From NCBI RefSeq assembly GCF_005601135.1, contig NZ_CP039381.1, positions 2,291,941 to 2,355,940 of the forward strand: a stretch of 64,000 bases of DNA, in the 5' to 3' direction. Origin of the DNA: Ruminococcus bovis. GTDB lineage: Bacteria; Bacillota; Clostridia; Oscillospirales; Acutalibacteraceae. The notes beneath the pieces were generated by a model. It saw only the letters and a program-made list of their open reading frames with translations, did not search any database and was not told the origin of the DNA. Positions 55,536 through 63,913 of the stretch are shown piece by piece (position 1 is the first letter of the stretch; each line of letters starts with the position of its first letter). The position numbers were made by a program, and so were the translations under genes.

Positions 55536-56281
55536 CTATGTATTTCCTTCCATTTTCCTATTATATTAAAACCCATTTTGGTATAACATTCTTTTAAATT
55601 ATTTTCACAAAATAAGCACAGGTTGTCTTTTTTTACATTATTTAAAAGGCTTTTTGCATAATCATTATTTCTATACTGTGGTAATGTAGCAATTGGTGAA
55701 ATTATTTTACTATATTCATCACCTGTTATTATTGCACAAGAAACAATATTATCATTAAGTTTAAGTGAATAAATTTTACTACAATTCACTCTAACCTTAG
55801 AATGTAAATCAGTTGCAAAATATCCGTAATCAGCAATTTTTACAACAGTTGAATTGCAATTATTAAAGAAGTTAAAAACATCTTTATATTCATTAACGGT
55901 AGTAAAAATGCAGTTATTTTCTTTAATATTATTATCAATAAATTCTCTTTTCATAATTAAGCCGATTTCAGACTTACAAGAATTAAAATTCAGAGAATAT
56001 TTTTCATTAAACAAAAGATGAGAAAACCCTAACACATTGAGAAATTCTTCAATTTCTTGTATGTTAGAATTTTCTGTTAAAAATAAAACAAACTGATTAT
56101 CTAACCTTGAAATCAATGAAACATAATCTTCATTAAAAGACTGATACCATATATCAAGAAAGTCACAGTTAAGCCCATAAGATTTATACAATACATTTAT
56201 TCTGGTGAAAAATACATCCTTATCTTTTAGCTTAGCTGTAACATTCTTATATTTTGTGTCATCAGACAGATATTTTATCAT
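55532..56281 (-). CDS. GNAT-family acetyltransferase
   Basis: This 249-residue protein has a divergent N-terminal half (1-130). Its C-terminal GNAT half has YSLKLNDNIVSCAIITGDEYSKIISPIATLPQYRNNDYAKSLL split over beta4-alpha3, where Q-Y-R-N-N-D-Y-A is the acetyl-CoA loop (near residue 200), and ECYTKMGFNIIGKW at the end. The substrate is unknown. It overlaps murD and the PLP enzyme gene by four bases each, so the three are translated as a unit. Confidence 0.8.
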   Translation of the reverse strand: MIKYLSDDTKYKNVTAKLKDKDVFFTRINVLYKSYGLNCDFLDIWYQSFNEDYVSLISRLDNQFVLFLTENSNIQEIEEFLNVLGFSHLLFNEKYSLNFNSCKSEIGLIMKREFIDNNIKENNCIFTTVNEYKDVFNFFNNCNSTVVKIADYGYFATDLHSKVRVNCSKIYSLKLNDNIVSCAIITGDEYSKIISPIATLPQYRNNDYAKSLLNNVKKDNLCLFCENNLKECYTKMGFNIIGKWKEIHR

Positions 56282-57666
56282 TTCAATTCTTTTACAAGGT
56301 TCTTGAAGTGAATACCTCTCTCCATAAAGTTCTTGTACAAATCGAAACTTGCACTTGCAGGAGATAGAGAAACAATATCACCCTTAACTGCTACTTCAGA
56401 AGCCTTTTTAACTGCTTCTTCCATATTAGATACACGATAAATTACAGGGTTACCCTCACTATAGCTAGGAGCTTTCTTAGTTGAAGTTTCAATCTTATCG
56501 GCAGTATTGCCCATTAAAATAAGAATTTTAACTTTCTTACAAATAACTTCACCTAGTTCATCATAGTTAAGGTTCTTGTCATAGCCACCGGCAATAATAA
56601 TAATCTTTTCATCATATAGAGAAAGTGTACCTGATGCAGTTCTTGTAGGACTGGATGCAATAGAATCATTATAGTACTTAACACCATTAAACTCTCTTAC
56701 AAATTCTGCTCTATGTTCTACACCTTGGAAAGTCTTTGCTACTTTCACAATAGTATCAACATCAACAATGCCCCATACTGCTGAGATAGCAGCCATATAG
56801 TTCTCTACATTGTGCATACCGGGAATGAAAATATCTTTAATATCAATGATTTCTGTTTCCTTACCGTAATCAGAATAAACAATCTTGTTATCCTTTAGAT
56901 ATGCACCGTTAGTAACTGTATTTCTTCTGCTAAACTTAACTAGCTGACCACGAACTTCACTTGAGAATGAATTTGAAATTTCATTATCAAGGTTTAGAAC
57001 AGTCTTAGAGAAAGCATTTTGATGAAGAAGAATGTTCTTCTTAGCATCAACATATTCTTGCATATCCTTATGTATATCAAGGTGATTTGGTGAAACATTT
57101 GTTACAATAGCAATTTCAGGACTTTCTTTCATTGAGATTAGCTGGAATGAAGAAAGTTCAACAACTGCATAATCATCCTTAGTAATACTTTCAATTTCAG
57201 GTAAAAGTGGCTTACCAATATTACCACCTAAAAATACCTTTTTACCGGCAGCCTTTAGAAATTCTGAAACAATAGAAGTTGTAGTTGTCTTACCATCAGA
57301 ACCTGTAACTGCAATAATATGACAGTTGGCAAGTTCAAAGAAAAGTTCCATTTCTGAAGTTACAACAACACCACGATTACGCATTTCAACAAGTTCATCC
57401 ATATAATACTTCATACCCGGTGTTCTGAAAACAATATCAACATCAAGGTTCTTTAGGTAATTATCACCTAAAGAAAGTTTAACACCAAGTTCTTCTGCTT
57501 TCTTAGCGTTATCACCTAGGTCCTCAAAATTTCTTCTATCACAAGCAGTAACATCAATGCCCTTGTTTACGAACATTTCCATAACAGGAAAGTTACTGAT
57601 ACCAAGTCCACAAAATGCTACTTTCTTATCCTTTATACTTTCAAAAAAGTTATCAATTTTTGTCAT
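56278..57666 (-). CDS. murD: UDP-N-acetylmuramoylalanine--D-glutamate ligase MurD
   Basis: MurD adds D-Glu to UDP-MurNAc-L-Ala in peptidoglycan synthesis. The 462-residue protein has GLGISNFPVMEMF in the N-terminal Rossmann domain, the ATP loop AVTGSDGKTTTTSIVSEFL near residue 110, NVSPNHLDIHKDMQEYVDAK, GVEHRAEFVREFNGVKYYNDSIASSPTRT and a C-terminal LSPASASFDLYKNFMERG. ATG 57666 follows TTAGGAGG at nine bases. Other mur genes are not in the window. Confidence 0.96.
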   Translation of the reverse strand: MTKIDNFFESIKDKKVAFCGLGISNFPVMEMFVNKGIDVTACDRRNFEDLGDNAKKAEELGVKLSLGDNYLKNLDVDIVFRTPGMKYYMDELVEMRNRGVVVTSEMELFFELANCHIIAVTGSDGKTTTTSIVSEFLKAAGKKVFLGGNIGKPLLPEIESITKDDYAVVELSSFQLISMKESPEIAIVTNVSPNHLDIHKDMQEYVDAKKNILLHQNAFSKTVLNLDNEISNSFSSEVRGQLVKFSRRNTVTNGAYLKDNKIVYSDYGKETEIIDIKDIFIPGMHNVENYMAAISAVWGIVDVDTIVKVAKTFQGVEHRAEFVREFNGVKYYNDSIASSPTRTASGTLSLYDEKIIIIAGGYDKNLNYDELGEVICKKVKILILMGNTADKIETSTKKAPSYSEGNPVIYRVSNMEEAVKKASEVAVKGDIVSLSPASASFDLYKNFMERGIHFKNLVKELK

Positions 57667-57697
57667 AAGGTTCAACCTCCTAAATACATACTATATT

Positions 57698-57725
57698 ATT
57701 ATACCAAATGTAAAGAAAATTTCAA
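57698..57725 (-). promoter_or_regulatory. Promoter of murD unit
   Basis: TTGAAA (57720-57725), a 16-bp spacer and TATAAT (57698-57703) on the minus strand. Confidence 0.65.
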
Positions 57726-57744
57726 TTATTTTATGCAAATAACG

Positions 57745-57771
57745 CAAAAAAACGGTGACAAAGTCACCGTT
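57745..57771 (-). terminator. Terminator after the Xre gene
   Basis: Stem AACGGTGAC/GTCACCGTT with a 3-base loop, followed on the minus strand by TTTTTTT. Confidence 0.9.
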
Positions 57772-57781
57772 CTACTTAAAA

Positions 57782-58027
57782 TTATTCTCTGCCAAGAAGT
57801 GAGTCAACAGAAGTTTCCAAAATATCTGCTAATGCAACAAGTTCAATATCTGTTACATAACGGATTTGACCTTCCAGCTTAGAAAGACCTGATGCATTCA
57901 TATCAACGCCATTGACCTGCAACTGTGCAAGAAGTTCCTTTTGCTTCATTCCCTTCTTTTTTCTTGCAGATTCAACACGAGCACCAATTAGGTTTCTGTC
58001 GCCTAAGTTTTGTTTTCTTAGCCTCAT
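57782..58027 (-). CDS. Xre-family helix-turn-helix regulator
   Basis: This 81-residue protein consists almost only of an HTH_3 domain. NLIGARVESARKKKGMKQKELLAQL starts the fold, VDMNASGLSKLEGQIRYV holds the recognition helix, and LVALADILETSVDSLLGRE closes it. There is no sensor domain, so it may be a simple repressor. ATG 58027 follows GGGGAGAATATT. It stands alone between a promoter (58144-58172), a leader with six 13-bp tandem repeats and a strong terminator. The repeats suggest autoregulation. Confidence 0.85.
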   Translation of the reverse strand: MRLRKQNLGDRNLIGARVESARKKKGMKQKELLAQLQVNGVDMNASGLSKLEGQIRYVTDIELVALADILETSVDSLLGRE

Positions 58028-58054
58028 AATATTCTCCCCATTTACATAATTATT

Positions 58055-58132
58055 TTTCTTTAAAGTAATTCTTTTGAATAATTCTAATAAATAATTCTTT
58101 TAAAATATTCTTTAAAAAAATTCTTTAAATTC
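58055..58132. repeat. Six tandem 13-bp repeats in the Xre gene leader
   Basis: Units start at 58055, 58068, 58081, 58094, 58107 and 58120, exactly 13 bases apart. The plus-strand consensus is ATTCTTTWAAAWA. The ATTC block at the start of the unit is invariant in five copies, and the first copy has TTTC. On the transcript strand the block reads as ...AAAGAAT. The array begins about five bases after the predicted transcription start and ends 28 bases before the ATG. Confidence 0.85.
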
Positions 58133-58143
58133 ATTATGAACAT

Positions 58144-58172
58144 ATTATAATACTATAAAAGAAAAAAAACAA
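58144..58172 (-). promoter_or_regulatory. Promoter of the Xre gene
   Basis: TTGTTT (58167-58172), a 17-bp spacer and TATAAT (58144-58149) on the minus strand. Upstream, 58173-58296 is AT-rich and holds nothing I recognise. Confidence 0.65.
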
Positions 58173-58296
58173 GACCTTTTTGTAAATAAATTTAAAAAAT
58201 TGATACTTTTTATCGAATTATATTACAAGATAGTGATATTTTGTAATATTTTTGTAATTTTCTTATAGAAAATTATTTAAAAGAAATATAAATAGT

Positions 58297-58323
58297 AAAA
58301 AAATAAGGGTCGTAATGACCCTT
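58297..58323 (-). terminator. Terminator after rnpB
   Basis: Stem AAGGGTC/GACCCTT directly at the 3' end of the RNase P RNA, followed on the minus strand by TATTTTTTT. Confidence 0.85.
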
Positions 58324-58668
58324 AGCAACCAAATCTATAAGCCGAGTTCTGTCGTGAATAGCCATCTATCTTGGCAGTGTGTTACCACAACTGCTCAACG
58401 CCACCTCCCCGGGACTGCCGAGCAAGCATTATGTCCCTCCACGGTGTTGCTCCAAATAGGGTTTACACGGCTAATATGTCTCCATATTACCGGTGAGCTC
58501 TTACCTCGCCTTTCCATCCTTACCACATAAGTGGCGGTAATTTTCTGTTGCACTATCCCTAGGGTCACCCCCGGCGGCTGTTAGCCGTTATTATTGCTCT
58601 ATGGAGCTCGGACTTTCCTCGGATAGTCGCTTTCGCTTCTAACCGTAGCTATTCAATCTAGTTGCTAC
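58322..58668 (-). ncRNA. rnpB: RNase P RNA, bacterial type A
   Basis: Read on the minus strand, the 347-nt RNA has the universal segment GAGGAAAGTCCGAGCTCC near its 5' end and GGGTGACCCTAGGGATAGTGC. AACAGAAA and TAAACCCTATTTGGAGC follow in the core, and the closing part reads ACAGAACTCGGCTTATAG. The ends TAGCAAC and GTTGCTA pair as helix P1. It is the ribozyme that trims tRNA 5' leaders. Confidence 0.95.
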
Positions 58669-58671
58669 TAT

Positions 58672-58700
58672 ATTTTAATAGAAAAATAATATTTTGTCAA
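58672..58700 (-). promoter_or_regulatory. Promoter of rnpB
   Basis: TTGACA (58695-58700), a 17-bp spacer and TAAAAT (58672-58677) on the minus strand, a few bases from the RNA 5' end. Its -35 box overlaps that of the divergent malic enzyme promoter. Confidence 0.8.
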
Positions 58701-58722
58701 ACATATTGAATGAATTTATAAT
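58694..58722 (+). promoter_or_regulatory. Promoter of malic enzyme gene
   Basis: TTGTCA (58694-58699), a 17-bp spacer and TATAAT (58717-58722) on the plus strand. A second candidate, TTGAAT with 17 bp to TATAAT, lies 13 bases downstream. Confidence 0.7.
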
Positions 58723-58763
58723 AAGTTGTATAATATAATAAGATTTTTATGGAGGATTACAAT

Positions 58764-59936
58764 ATGGATATTAGACAAGAATCTTTACAAAAGCATTATG
58801 AATGGAACGGCAAAATCGAAGTTGTTTCCAGAGTTAAGGTTAATAGTAGCAAAGATTTGTCACTGGCCTATACTCCCGGTGTTGCTGAACCTTGCCTTGA
58901 AATTAATAAGGACTACAACAAGTCATTTGAACTAACAAGAAGAAATAACCTTGTTGCAGTAGTTACTGACGGTTCTGCTATCTTAGGTCTAGGTGACATT
59001 GGTCCTGAGGCCGGTATGCCTGTTATGGAAGGTAAATGTGCATTATTCAAGGAATTTGCTGATGTTGATGCCTTTCCTATTTGTGTTAGAACTAAAGATG
59101 TTGATGAATTTGTAAATACAGTTTATCTTATCAGTGGTAGCTTTGGTGGCATTAATCTTGAAGATATTGCAGCACCAAGATGCTTTGAAATTGAAAAGAA
59201 GTTAAAAGAAAAATGTGACATTCCTGTATTCCATGATGACCAACACGGTACTGCTATTATTGTTGCAGCCGGTTTACTTAACGCACTAAAGGTAGTTAAG
59301 AAAAATGTTGAAGATGTACAGGTTGTAATTAACGGTGCAGGTTCAGCCGGTATTGCTATTTGTAAGCATCTGCTAAACATTGGTTTTAAGAATGTTACAA
59401 TGTGTGATATTAACGGTATTCTTTGTGAAGATGATGATACTCTTAAAGATGCACATAAGGAAATTGCAAAGGTTACTAACAGAAGTAAAAAGACAGGTAA
59501 TCTAGCTGATGCAATGAAAAATGCTGATGTATTTATCGGTGTAAGTGCTCCTAACATTGTTTCCGAAGAAATGGTAAAGAGTATGGCTAATGACCCTATT
59601 ATCTTCTCTATGGCTAACCCTACACCTGAAATTATGCCTGATAAGGCTAAGAATGCAGGTGCTGCTGTAGTAGGTACAGGTAGAAGTGACTTTCCTAATC
59701 AGATTAACAATGTACTTGCTTTCCCAGGTATCTTTAGAGGTGCTTTGGATTGTAGAGCAAAAGAAATCAATGAAGAAATGAAAGTTGCTGCATCTTATGC
59801 TATTGCAAACCTAATTTCTGATGATGAACTAAATGCTGAATACATTTTACCGGAAGCATTTGATAAGAGAATCGGTAAGGCTGTTGCTGAGGCTGTTATT
59901 ACGGCTGCTAAGGAAACAGGTGTAAGTCAGATTTAA
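58764..59936 (+). CDS. Malic enzyme (malate dehydrogenase, decarboxylating)
   Basis: This enzyme converts malate to pyruvate and CO2 with NAD(P). The 390-residue short bacterial form has LAYTPGVAEPCLEI near residue 35, DGSAILGLGDIGPEAGMPVMEGK near 75, NLEDIAAPRCFEIE, FHDDQHGTAIIVAAGLLNAL near 155 and the nucleotide-binding VINGAGSAGIAICKHLL near 190. VGTGRSDFPNQINNVLAFPGIFRGALD follows. ATG 58764 follows GGAGG at nine bases. The cofactor cannot be decided by eye. It is a single-gene unit with its own promoter and terminator. Confidence 0.94.
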   Translation: MDIRQESLQKHYEWNGKIEVVSRVKVNSSKDLSLAYTPGVAEPCLEINKDYNKSFELTRRNNLVAVVTDGSAILGLGDIGPEAGMPVMEGKCALFKEFADVDAFPICVRTKDVDEFVNTVYLISGSFGGINLEDIAAPRCFEIEKKLKEKCDIPVFHDDQHGTAIIVAAGLLNALKVVKKNVEDVQVVINGAGSAGIAICKHLLNIGFKNVTMCDINGILCEDDDTLKDAHKEIAKVTNRSKKTGNLADAMKNADVFIGVSAPNIVSEEMVKSMANDPIIFSMANPTPEIMPDKAKNAGAAVVGTGRSDFPNQINNVLAFPGIFRGALDCRAKEINEEMKVAASYAIANLISDDELNAEYILPEAFDKRIGKAVAEAVITAAKETGVSQI

Positions 59937-59968
59937 TTATCTGTTACAATTTAAATAGGCAAAAATTT

Positions 59969-59995
59969 AGGAGATGCTAATGCATCTCCTTTTTC
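59969..59995 (+). terminator. Terminator after malic enzyme
   Basis: Stem AGGAGATGC/GCATCTCCT with a 4-base loop, followed by TTTTT on the plus strand. It may also serve the convergent cca gene. Confidence 0.88.
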
Positions 59996-59999
59996 TTAT

Positions 60000-61343
60000 T
60001 TATATTACATTTTTTCTGACATATTGGAGTAAAGTTTCTTTATCGTTAACTAAAGTATTTTCAATAACTTTATTAAGTAAAAGATTAAGTGTATCCCCTA
60101 TTATTTTGCCTTTTGACATTCCACAACCCATAAGGTCTGAACCATTGACCTTAAGATACTTTAAGCTAAAACATTCATCATTAGCCATAATATCAAGAAA
60201 GATACTATTAACTTTATTCAGTTTATCAATTTTTTCTTGCTGATGGTATGATGACTGAGAAAGTACATCAGCCATTTGAATTTTCATAAGCATTGAAAAA
60301 TTATCTGAACCGATATTTTTTAGGACTTTTTTAATTATAATTCTATCAGGCTGAATTCTTAAATCGTGAATTGAAATTAAATTAACCACAGTTTCAGTAA
60401 AATCTTTTGGATAACGAAGTCTTTCCAAAATTATCTTTGCAATACCTGCACCTGTCTTTTCGTGACCTCTAAAATGAGAAACACCATTTTCGTCTTTATT
60501 TTCTGACATAGGTTTACCTATATCGTGAAGTAGCATTGTCATTCTTAAGATTGGGTCGTTGTCAATATGCTTGACGCAAGAAACTGTATGTTTCCATAAA
60601 GTTTTGTTATGGTGTGGTGTGTTTTGGTCATAATGAAACACTGTAGAAATTTCAGGAATAATTACTGCAAATACATCTTTAAATCTTCTAAGAATATAAC
60701 TACAGTTTTCGCCACACAAAGTTTTTACAAGTTCTGTTGCAATTCTTTCTTTAGAAATATTATTTAATAGTTCTTTATTCTTTGCAATTGCATTATATGT
60801 ATTAAATTCTACTGAAAAGTTATAAGTTGATGCAAACCTTAATGCTCTTAAAATTCTCAGTGCATCTTCCTTAAATCTTTTATCCGGTTCACCAACACAT
60901 CTAATAGCTTTATACTTTAAATCTTCTTGACCGTTAAAATAATCAATTACACCTTCACTTGGGTTATATGCCATAGCATTTACTGTAAAATCTCTTCTTG
61001 CTAAGTCTTCTTTTAGTGAAGTGGTGAACTCAACATTCTTAGGATGTCGATTATCTTCATAATCTCCATCAATTCTATAGGTTGTAATTTCATAAACTTC
61101 ATTATCAATTATTACTGCAACTGTGCCATGCTTTATTCCGGCATCAATAATTTTGTAATCTTTGAATATTGAAATAATTTCATCCGGTTTTGCATTTGTG
61201 GTTAAGTCATAATCTTTAGGTGTTAAACCAAGTAACATATCCCTTACACAGCCACCTACCGTATAACATTGAAAACCATTTGACTCCATTTTAGCAATTA
61301 TATTTAAAACATTTTTAGGTAAAGTAAAATTCATATATATCAT
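60000..61343 (-). CDS. cca: CCA tRNA nucleotidyltransferase with HD domain
   Basis: This enzyme adds or repairs the CCA end of tRNA. The 447-residue class II nucleotidyltransferase has GGCVRDMLLGLTPKDYDLTT near residue 25, TTYRIDGDYEDNRHP, RRDFTVNAMAYNP near 115 and EDALRILRALRFA near 160. A C-terminal HD domain has MLLHDIGKPMSENKDE and HFRGHEKTGAGIAKIIL (about 255-300), which could act as a phosphohydrolase. Start MIYMNF gives two possible ATGs three codons apart. At least one tRNA gene in this window encodes CCA, so the role here is partly repair. Confidence 0.94.
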   Translation of the reverse strand: MIYMNFTLPKNVLNIIAKMESNGFQCYTVGGCVRDMLLGLTPKDYDLTTNAKPDEIISIFKDYKIIDAGIKHGTVAVIIDNEVYEITTYRIDGDYEDNRHPKNVEFTTSLKEDLARRDFTVNAMAYNPSEGVIDYFNGQEDLKYKAIRCVGEPDKRFKEDALRILRALRFASTYNFSVEFNTYNAIAKNKELLNNISKERIATELVKTLCGENCSYILRRFKDVFAVIIPEISTVFHYDQNTPHHNKTLWKHTVSCVKHIDNDPILRMTMLLHDIGKPMSENKDENGVSHFRGHEKTGAGIAKIILERLRYPKDFTETVVNLISIHDLRIQPDRIIIKKVLKNIGSDNFSMLMKIQMADVLSQSSYHQQEKIDKLNKVNSIFLDIMANDECFSLKYLKVNGSDLMGCGMSKGKIIGDTLNLLLNKVIENTLVNDKETLLQYVRKNVI

Positions 61344-61403
61344 CTCAATTATTTTTATATTTATTATACCACATTAATTATGTATAAAAAAGTTAAATTT
61401 AAG

Positions 61404-61434
61404 TCAAAAATAGCACAACTTCATGTTGTGCTAT
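61404..61434 (-). terminator. Terminator after the P-type ATPase gene
   Basis: Ten-base stem ATAGCACAAC/GTTGTGCTAT followed on the minus strand by TTTTTG. Confidence 0.85.
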
Positions 61435-61445
61435 CTTGTTATATA

Positions 61446-63755
61446 TTAATTTTTGTCAACTATCTTTTTCTTAATAGCATTTGTAATGAAAGTAAGAATA
61501 ATAAATACTATTATTGTAAAAGCAAATGAACATAATAAGAACATAGAAGAATTATGATTTAGTGGTACTGTGCCTAAAATTTTGCCACCAAACAAGAAAC
61601 CTAAAACTAAGCAAACAAAAATGAAAATTGATAGTGATAGTCTTAGTTTATTAAACGGTAAAGAAATCTTTACTACTAGTGCAAACAAAGCAAATGCAGT
61701 TACCATAATACAAATGGTTTCAAGTGTTTGGGTATTAAAGCCAAGATGATAACCTAAAGTCATAACCAATATATAATTTAAAGTTACCGTTAAACCGGCA
61801 GGTATTGCACCACAGATTATATTTACAAAGAAGTTTCCTGTAATTCTGTTATTGTTGTATTCCATAGCTAATATAAATGATGGAATACCGATGGTAAGTC
61901 CTCCGACAAACGAAAGTTGAATTGATTGGAATGGATAGGACATACCAAAAATAATAACTAAAACAGAAAGTAAAATTGAAAAAATATTTTTAACTAAAAA
62001 CAGTGATGAACTTCTCTGGATATTCTGAATTGTTCTTCTACCTTCTGCAACAATATGTGGCATTGAAGAAAAGTCATTATCAGCAAGTACAATTTGTGAT
62101 ACACACTTAGCAGCCTCACTACCTGATGCCATTGCAACTGAACAATCGGCCTTTTTAAGTGCTAATACATCATTTACACCATCACCTGTCATAGCTACTG
62201 AATGACCATTATCGTGAATTGATGAAATCAACTTTTCTTTTTGTTGTGGTGTTACTCTGCCAAAGATTGTATATTCTTCTGATGCCTTTTTAATATCTTC
62301 ATCAGTTTTTAAGGTGCTACAGTCTATTGCTTTATCATAGTTGTCAATATTAAAAGTTCTAGCTATATTTACAATTGTGTTTACTGAGTCACCTGAAATA
62401 ATCTTAATATTAACACCTTGTTTTTTGAAATACTTTAAAGTTTCTTTTGCATTTTCTCGAAGTTTATCTCTCAATAAAACATTACAAATAGGTGTTCTTG
62501 TATCACCTTTAATCATTACAAAGGTTAGTACTCTGTAGTTATTTTCGTATTCCTTAATATCAGTTAGAATATCATTTTCATCTTCATTAAGGATAAATTC
62601 ACCTGCACCACAGAGAATCTTCCTATCACTAAAAGTAACAGAAGAACATTTCTTTTCGGAAGAAAAGGCTTCTACTGAAACTGCTTTTTCATAATGGTAA
62701 CCATCAATTTTATCTCTAACTGCATTCATTGTACTGTTGTAGTCAATGCTATTATTTGCAAAATCAGAAAGAATATTTAGCACATCATCATAAGTATAGT
62801 CACTTAGGGGAATAATATCCTCAACAATCATTTCATCACAAGTCAGTGTACCTGTTTTGTCTAGACAAAGTGTATCTACTCTTGCAAGTGTTTCAATACA
62901 ATAAAGGTCTTGAACAAGAACATTTTTCTTAGAAAGTCTTATAACAGAAACTGCAAGAACTGTACTTGTCAAAAGCACAAGACCCTCAGGAATCATACCT
63001 ATAAGTGCTGCTACTGTTTTAACAACTGCATTTTCAAGTGTAACATTTAGGAATAACAACTGATGTAAAAATAGTATTGTACCTAAAGGAACTAAAATAC
63101 AAGTTACTACTTTAATAATTTTTTTAATAGTTCTGAAAATTTCAGAATTGTTTTCTTTGTAATACTTAGCTGAATTATTTAGTTTTGCTGCATAATTATC
63201 GTCGCCTACTGCAACAACCTTTGAGATACATTGTCCTGAGTTGATAAAGCTACCGGACATTAGCTTATCCCCAACTTTTTTCCTAATTAATTCACTTTCA
63301 CCGGTAAGCATACTTTCATTTACAAAGCACTCACCGTCAACTACAACACAGTCAGTTGGAATTTGGTTACCTCTGCTTAATGAAAGTAAATCATCAAGAA
63401 CAATATCTTCATTATTAATATCTATTGTTTCACCGTTTCTGATAACCTTTGAATTGTTACCGGAAATAATAGACAGTTTATCAACTGCTTTTTTGCTACG
63501 AATTTCTTGCACAATACCGATTATTGTATTGAAAAATACAACCCCGATAAAAAGCATATTCTTGTATGAACCAACAAGAAAAACTGCTAAGGCAAGAACA
63601 ACATTCAATAAGTTAAATAATGTACAAATATTTTTAAATAAAATATTTCCTAAGGTTTTTTCCGGTTTTGAGGTATCAACATTAACCTTACCCTCTGAAA
63701 CTCTCTTCTCAACTTCTTGGGTAGTTAAACCTGTAAAAATTTTTTCTTCACTCAT
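61446..63755 (-). CDS. P-type cation-transporting ATPase (CtpE-like)
   Basis: This 769-residue ion pump has about ten membrane segments. The actuator domain has SMLTGESELIRKK near residue 165. The phosphorylation site is CLDKTGTLTCDEM (Asp near 300). The hinge reads MTGDGVNDVLALKKADCSVAM, near 530. GLTTQEVEKRVSEG at the start and LFKNICTLFNLLNVVLA recall the CtpE-like group, one member of which takes up calcium in mycobacteria. The ion is not certain. ATG 63755 is chosen over a frame extension of 33 codons because GGGTG precedes it and the family starts here. Confidence 0.9.
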   Translation of the reverse strand: MSEEKIFTGLTTQEVEKRVSEGKVNVDTSKPEKTLGNILFKNICTLFNLLNVVLALAVFLVGSYKNMLFIGVVFFNTIIGIVQEIRSKKAVDKLSIISGNNSKVIRNGETIDINNEDIVLDDLLSLSRGNQIPTDCVVVDGECFVNESMLTGESELIRKKVGDKLMSGSFINSGQCISKVVAVGDDNYAAKLNNSAKYYKENNSEIFRTIKKIIKVVTCILVPLGTILFLHQLLFLNVTLENAVVKTVAALIGMIPEGLVLLTSTVLAVSVIRLSKKNVLVQDLYCIETLARVDTLCLDKTGTLTCDEMIVEDIIPLSDYTYDDVLNILSDFANNSIDYNSTMNAVRDKIDGYHYEKAVSVEAFSSEKKCSSVTFSDRKILCGAGEFILNEDENDILTDIKEYENNYRVLTFVMIKGDTRTPICNVLLRDKLRENAKETLKYFKKQGVNIKIISGDSVNTIVNIARTFNIDNYDKAIDCSTLKTDEDIKKASEEYTIFGRVTPQQKEKLISSIHDNGHSVAMTGDGVNDVLALKKADCSVAMASGSEAAKCVSQIVLADNDFSSMPHIVAEGRRTIQNIQRSSSLFLVKNIFSILLSVLVIIFGMSYPFQSIQLSFVGGLTIGIPSFILAMEYNNNRITGNFFVNIICGAIPAGLTVTLNYILVMTLGYHLGFNTQTLETICIMVTAFALFALVVKISLPFNKLRLSLSIFIFVCLVLGFLFGGKILGTVPLNHNSSMFLLCSFAFTIIVFIILTFITNAIKKKIVDKN

Positions 63756-63913
63756 ATAGCACCCATTAAATAAAAAATTTGGAACCTCTGTACTGAAAAT
63801 CAGCACTAAAAAAATAATACTACCAAAATAATATTTTATCAATACTATTTCCAAACTATTATACTATAAAACAAGAAAAAATAATAGTATGACATATAAA
63901 TAAAGGTGAGGTT

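Noticed and set aside
58055-58132. 13-bp repeats as a plasmid-type origin
   Set aside because: There is no Rep gene and the surroundings are chromosomal housekeeping genes, so a regulatory array is more likely.
63756-63854. 33-codon N-terminal extension of the P-type ATPase
   Set aside because: The family begins near the chosen ATG and GGGTG lies just before it. The extension overlaps the likely promoter.
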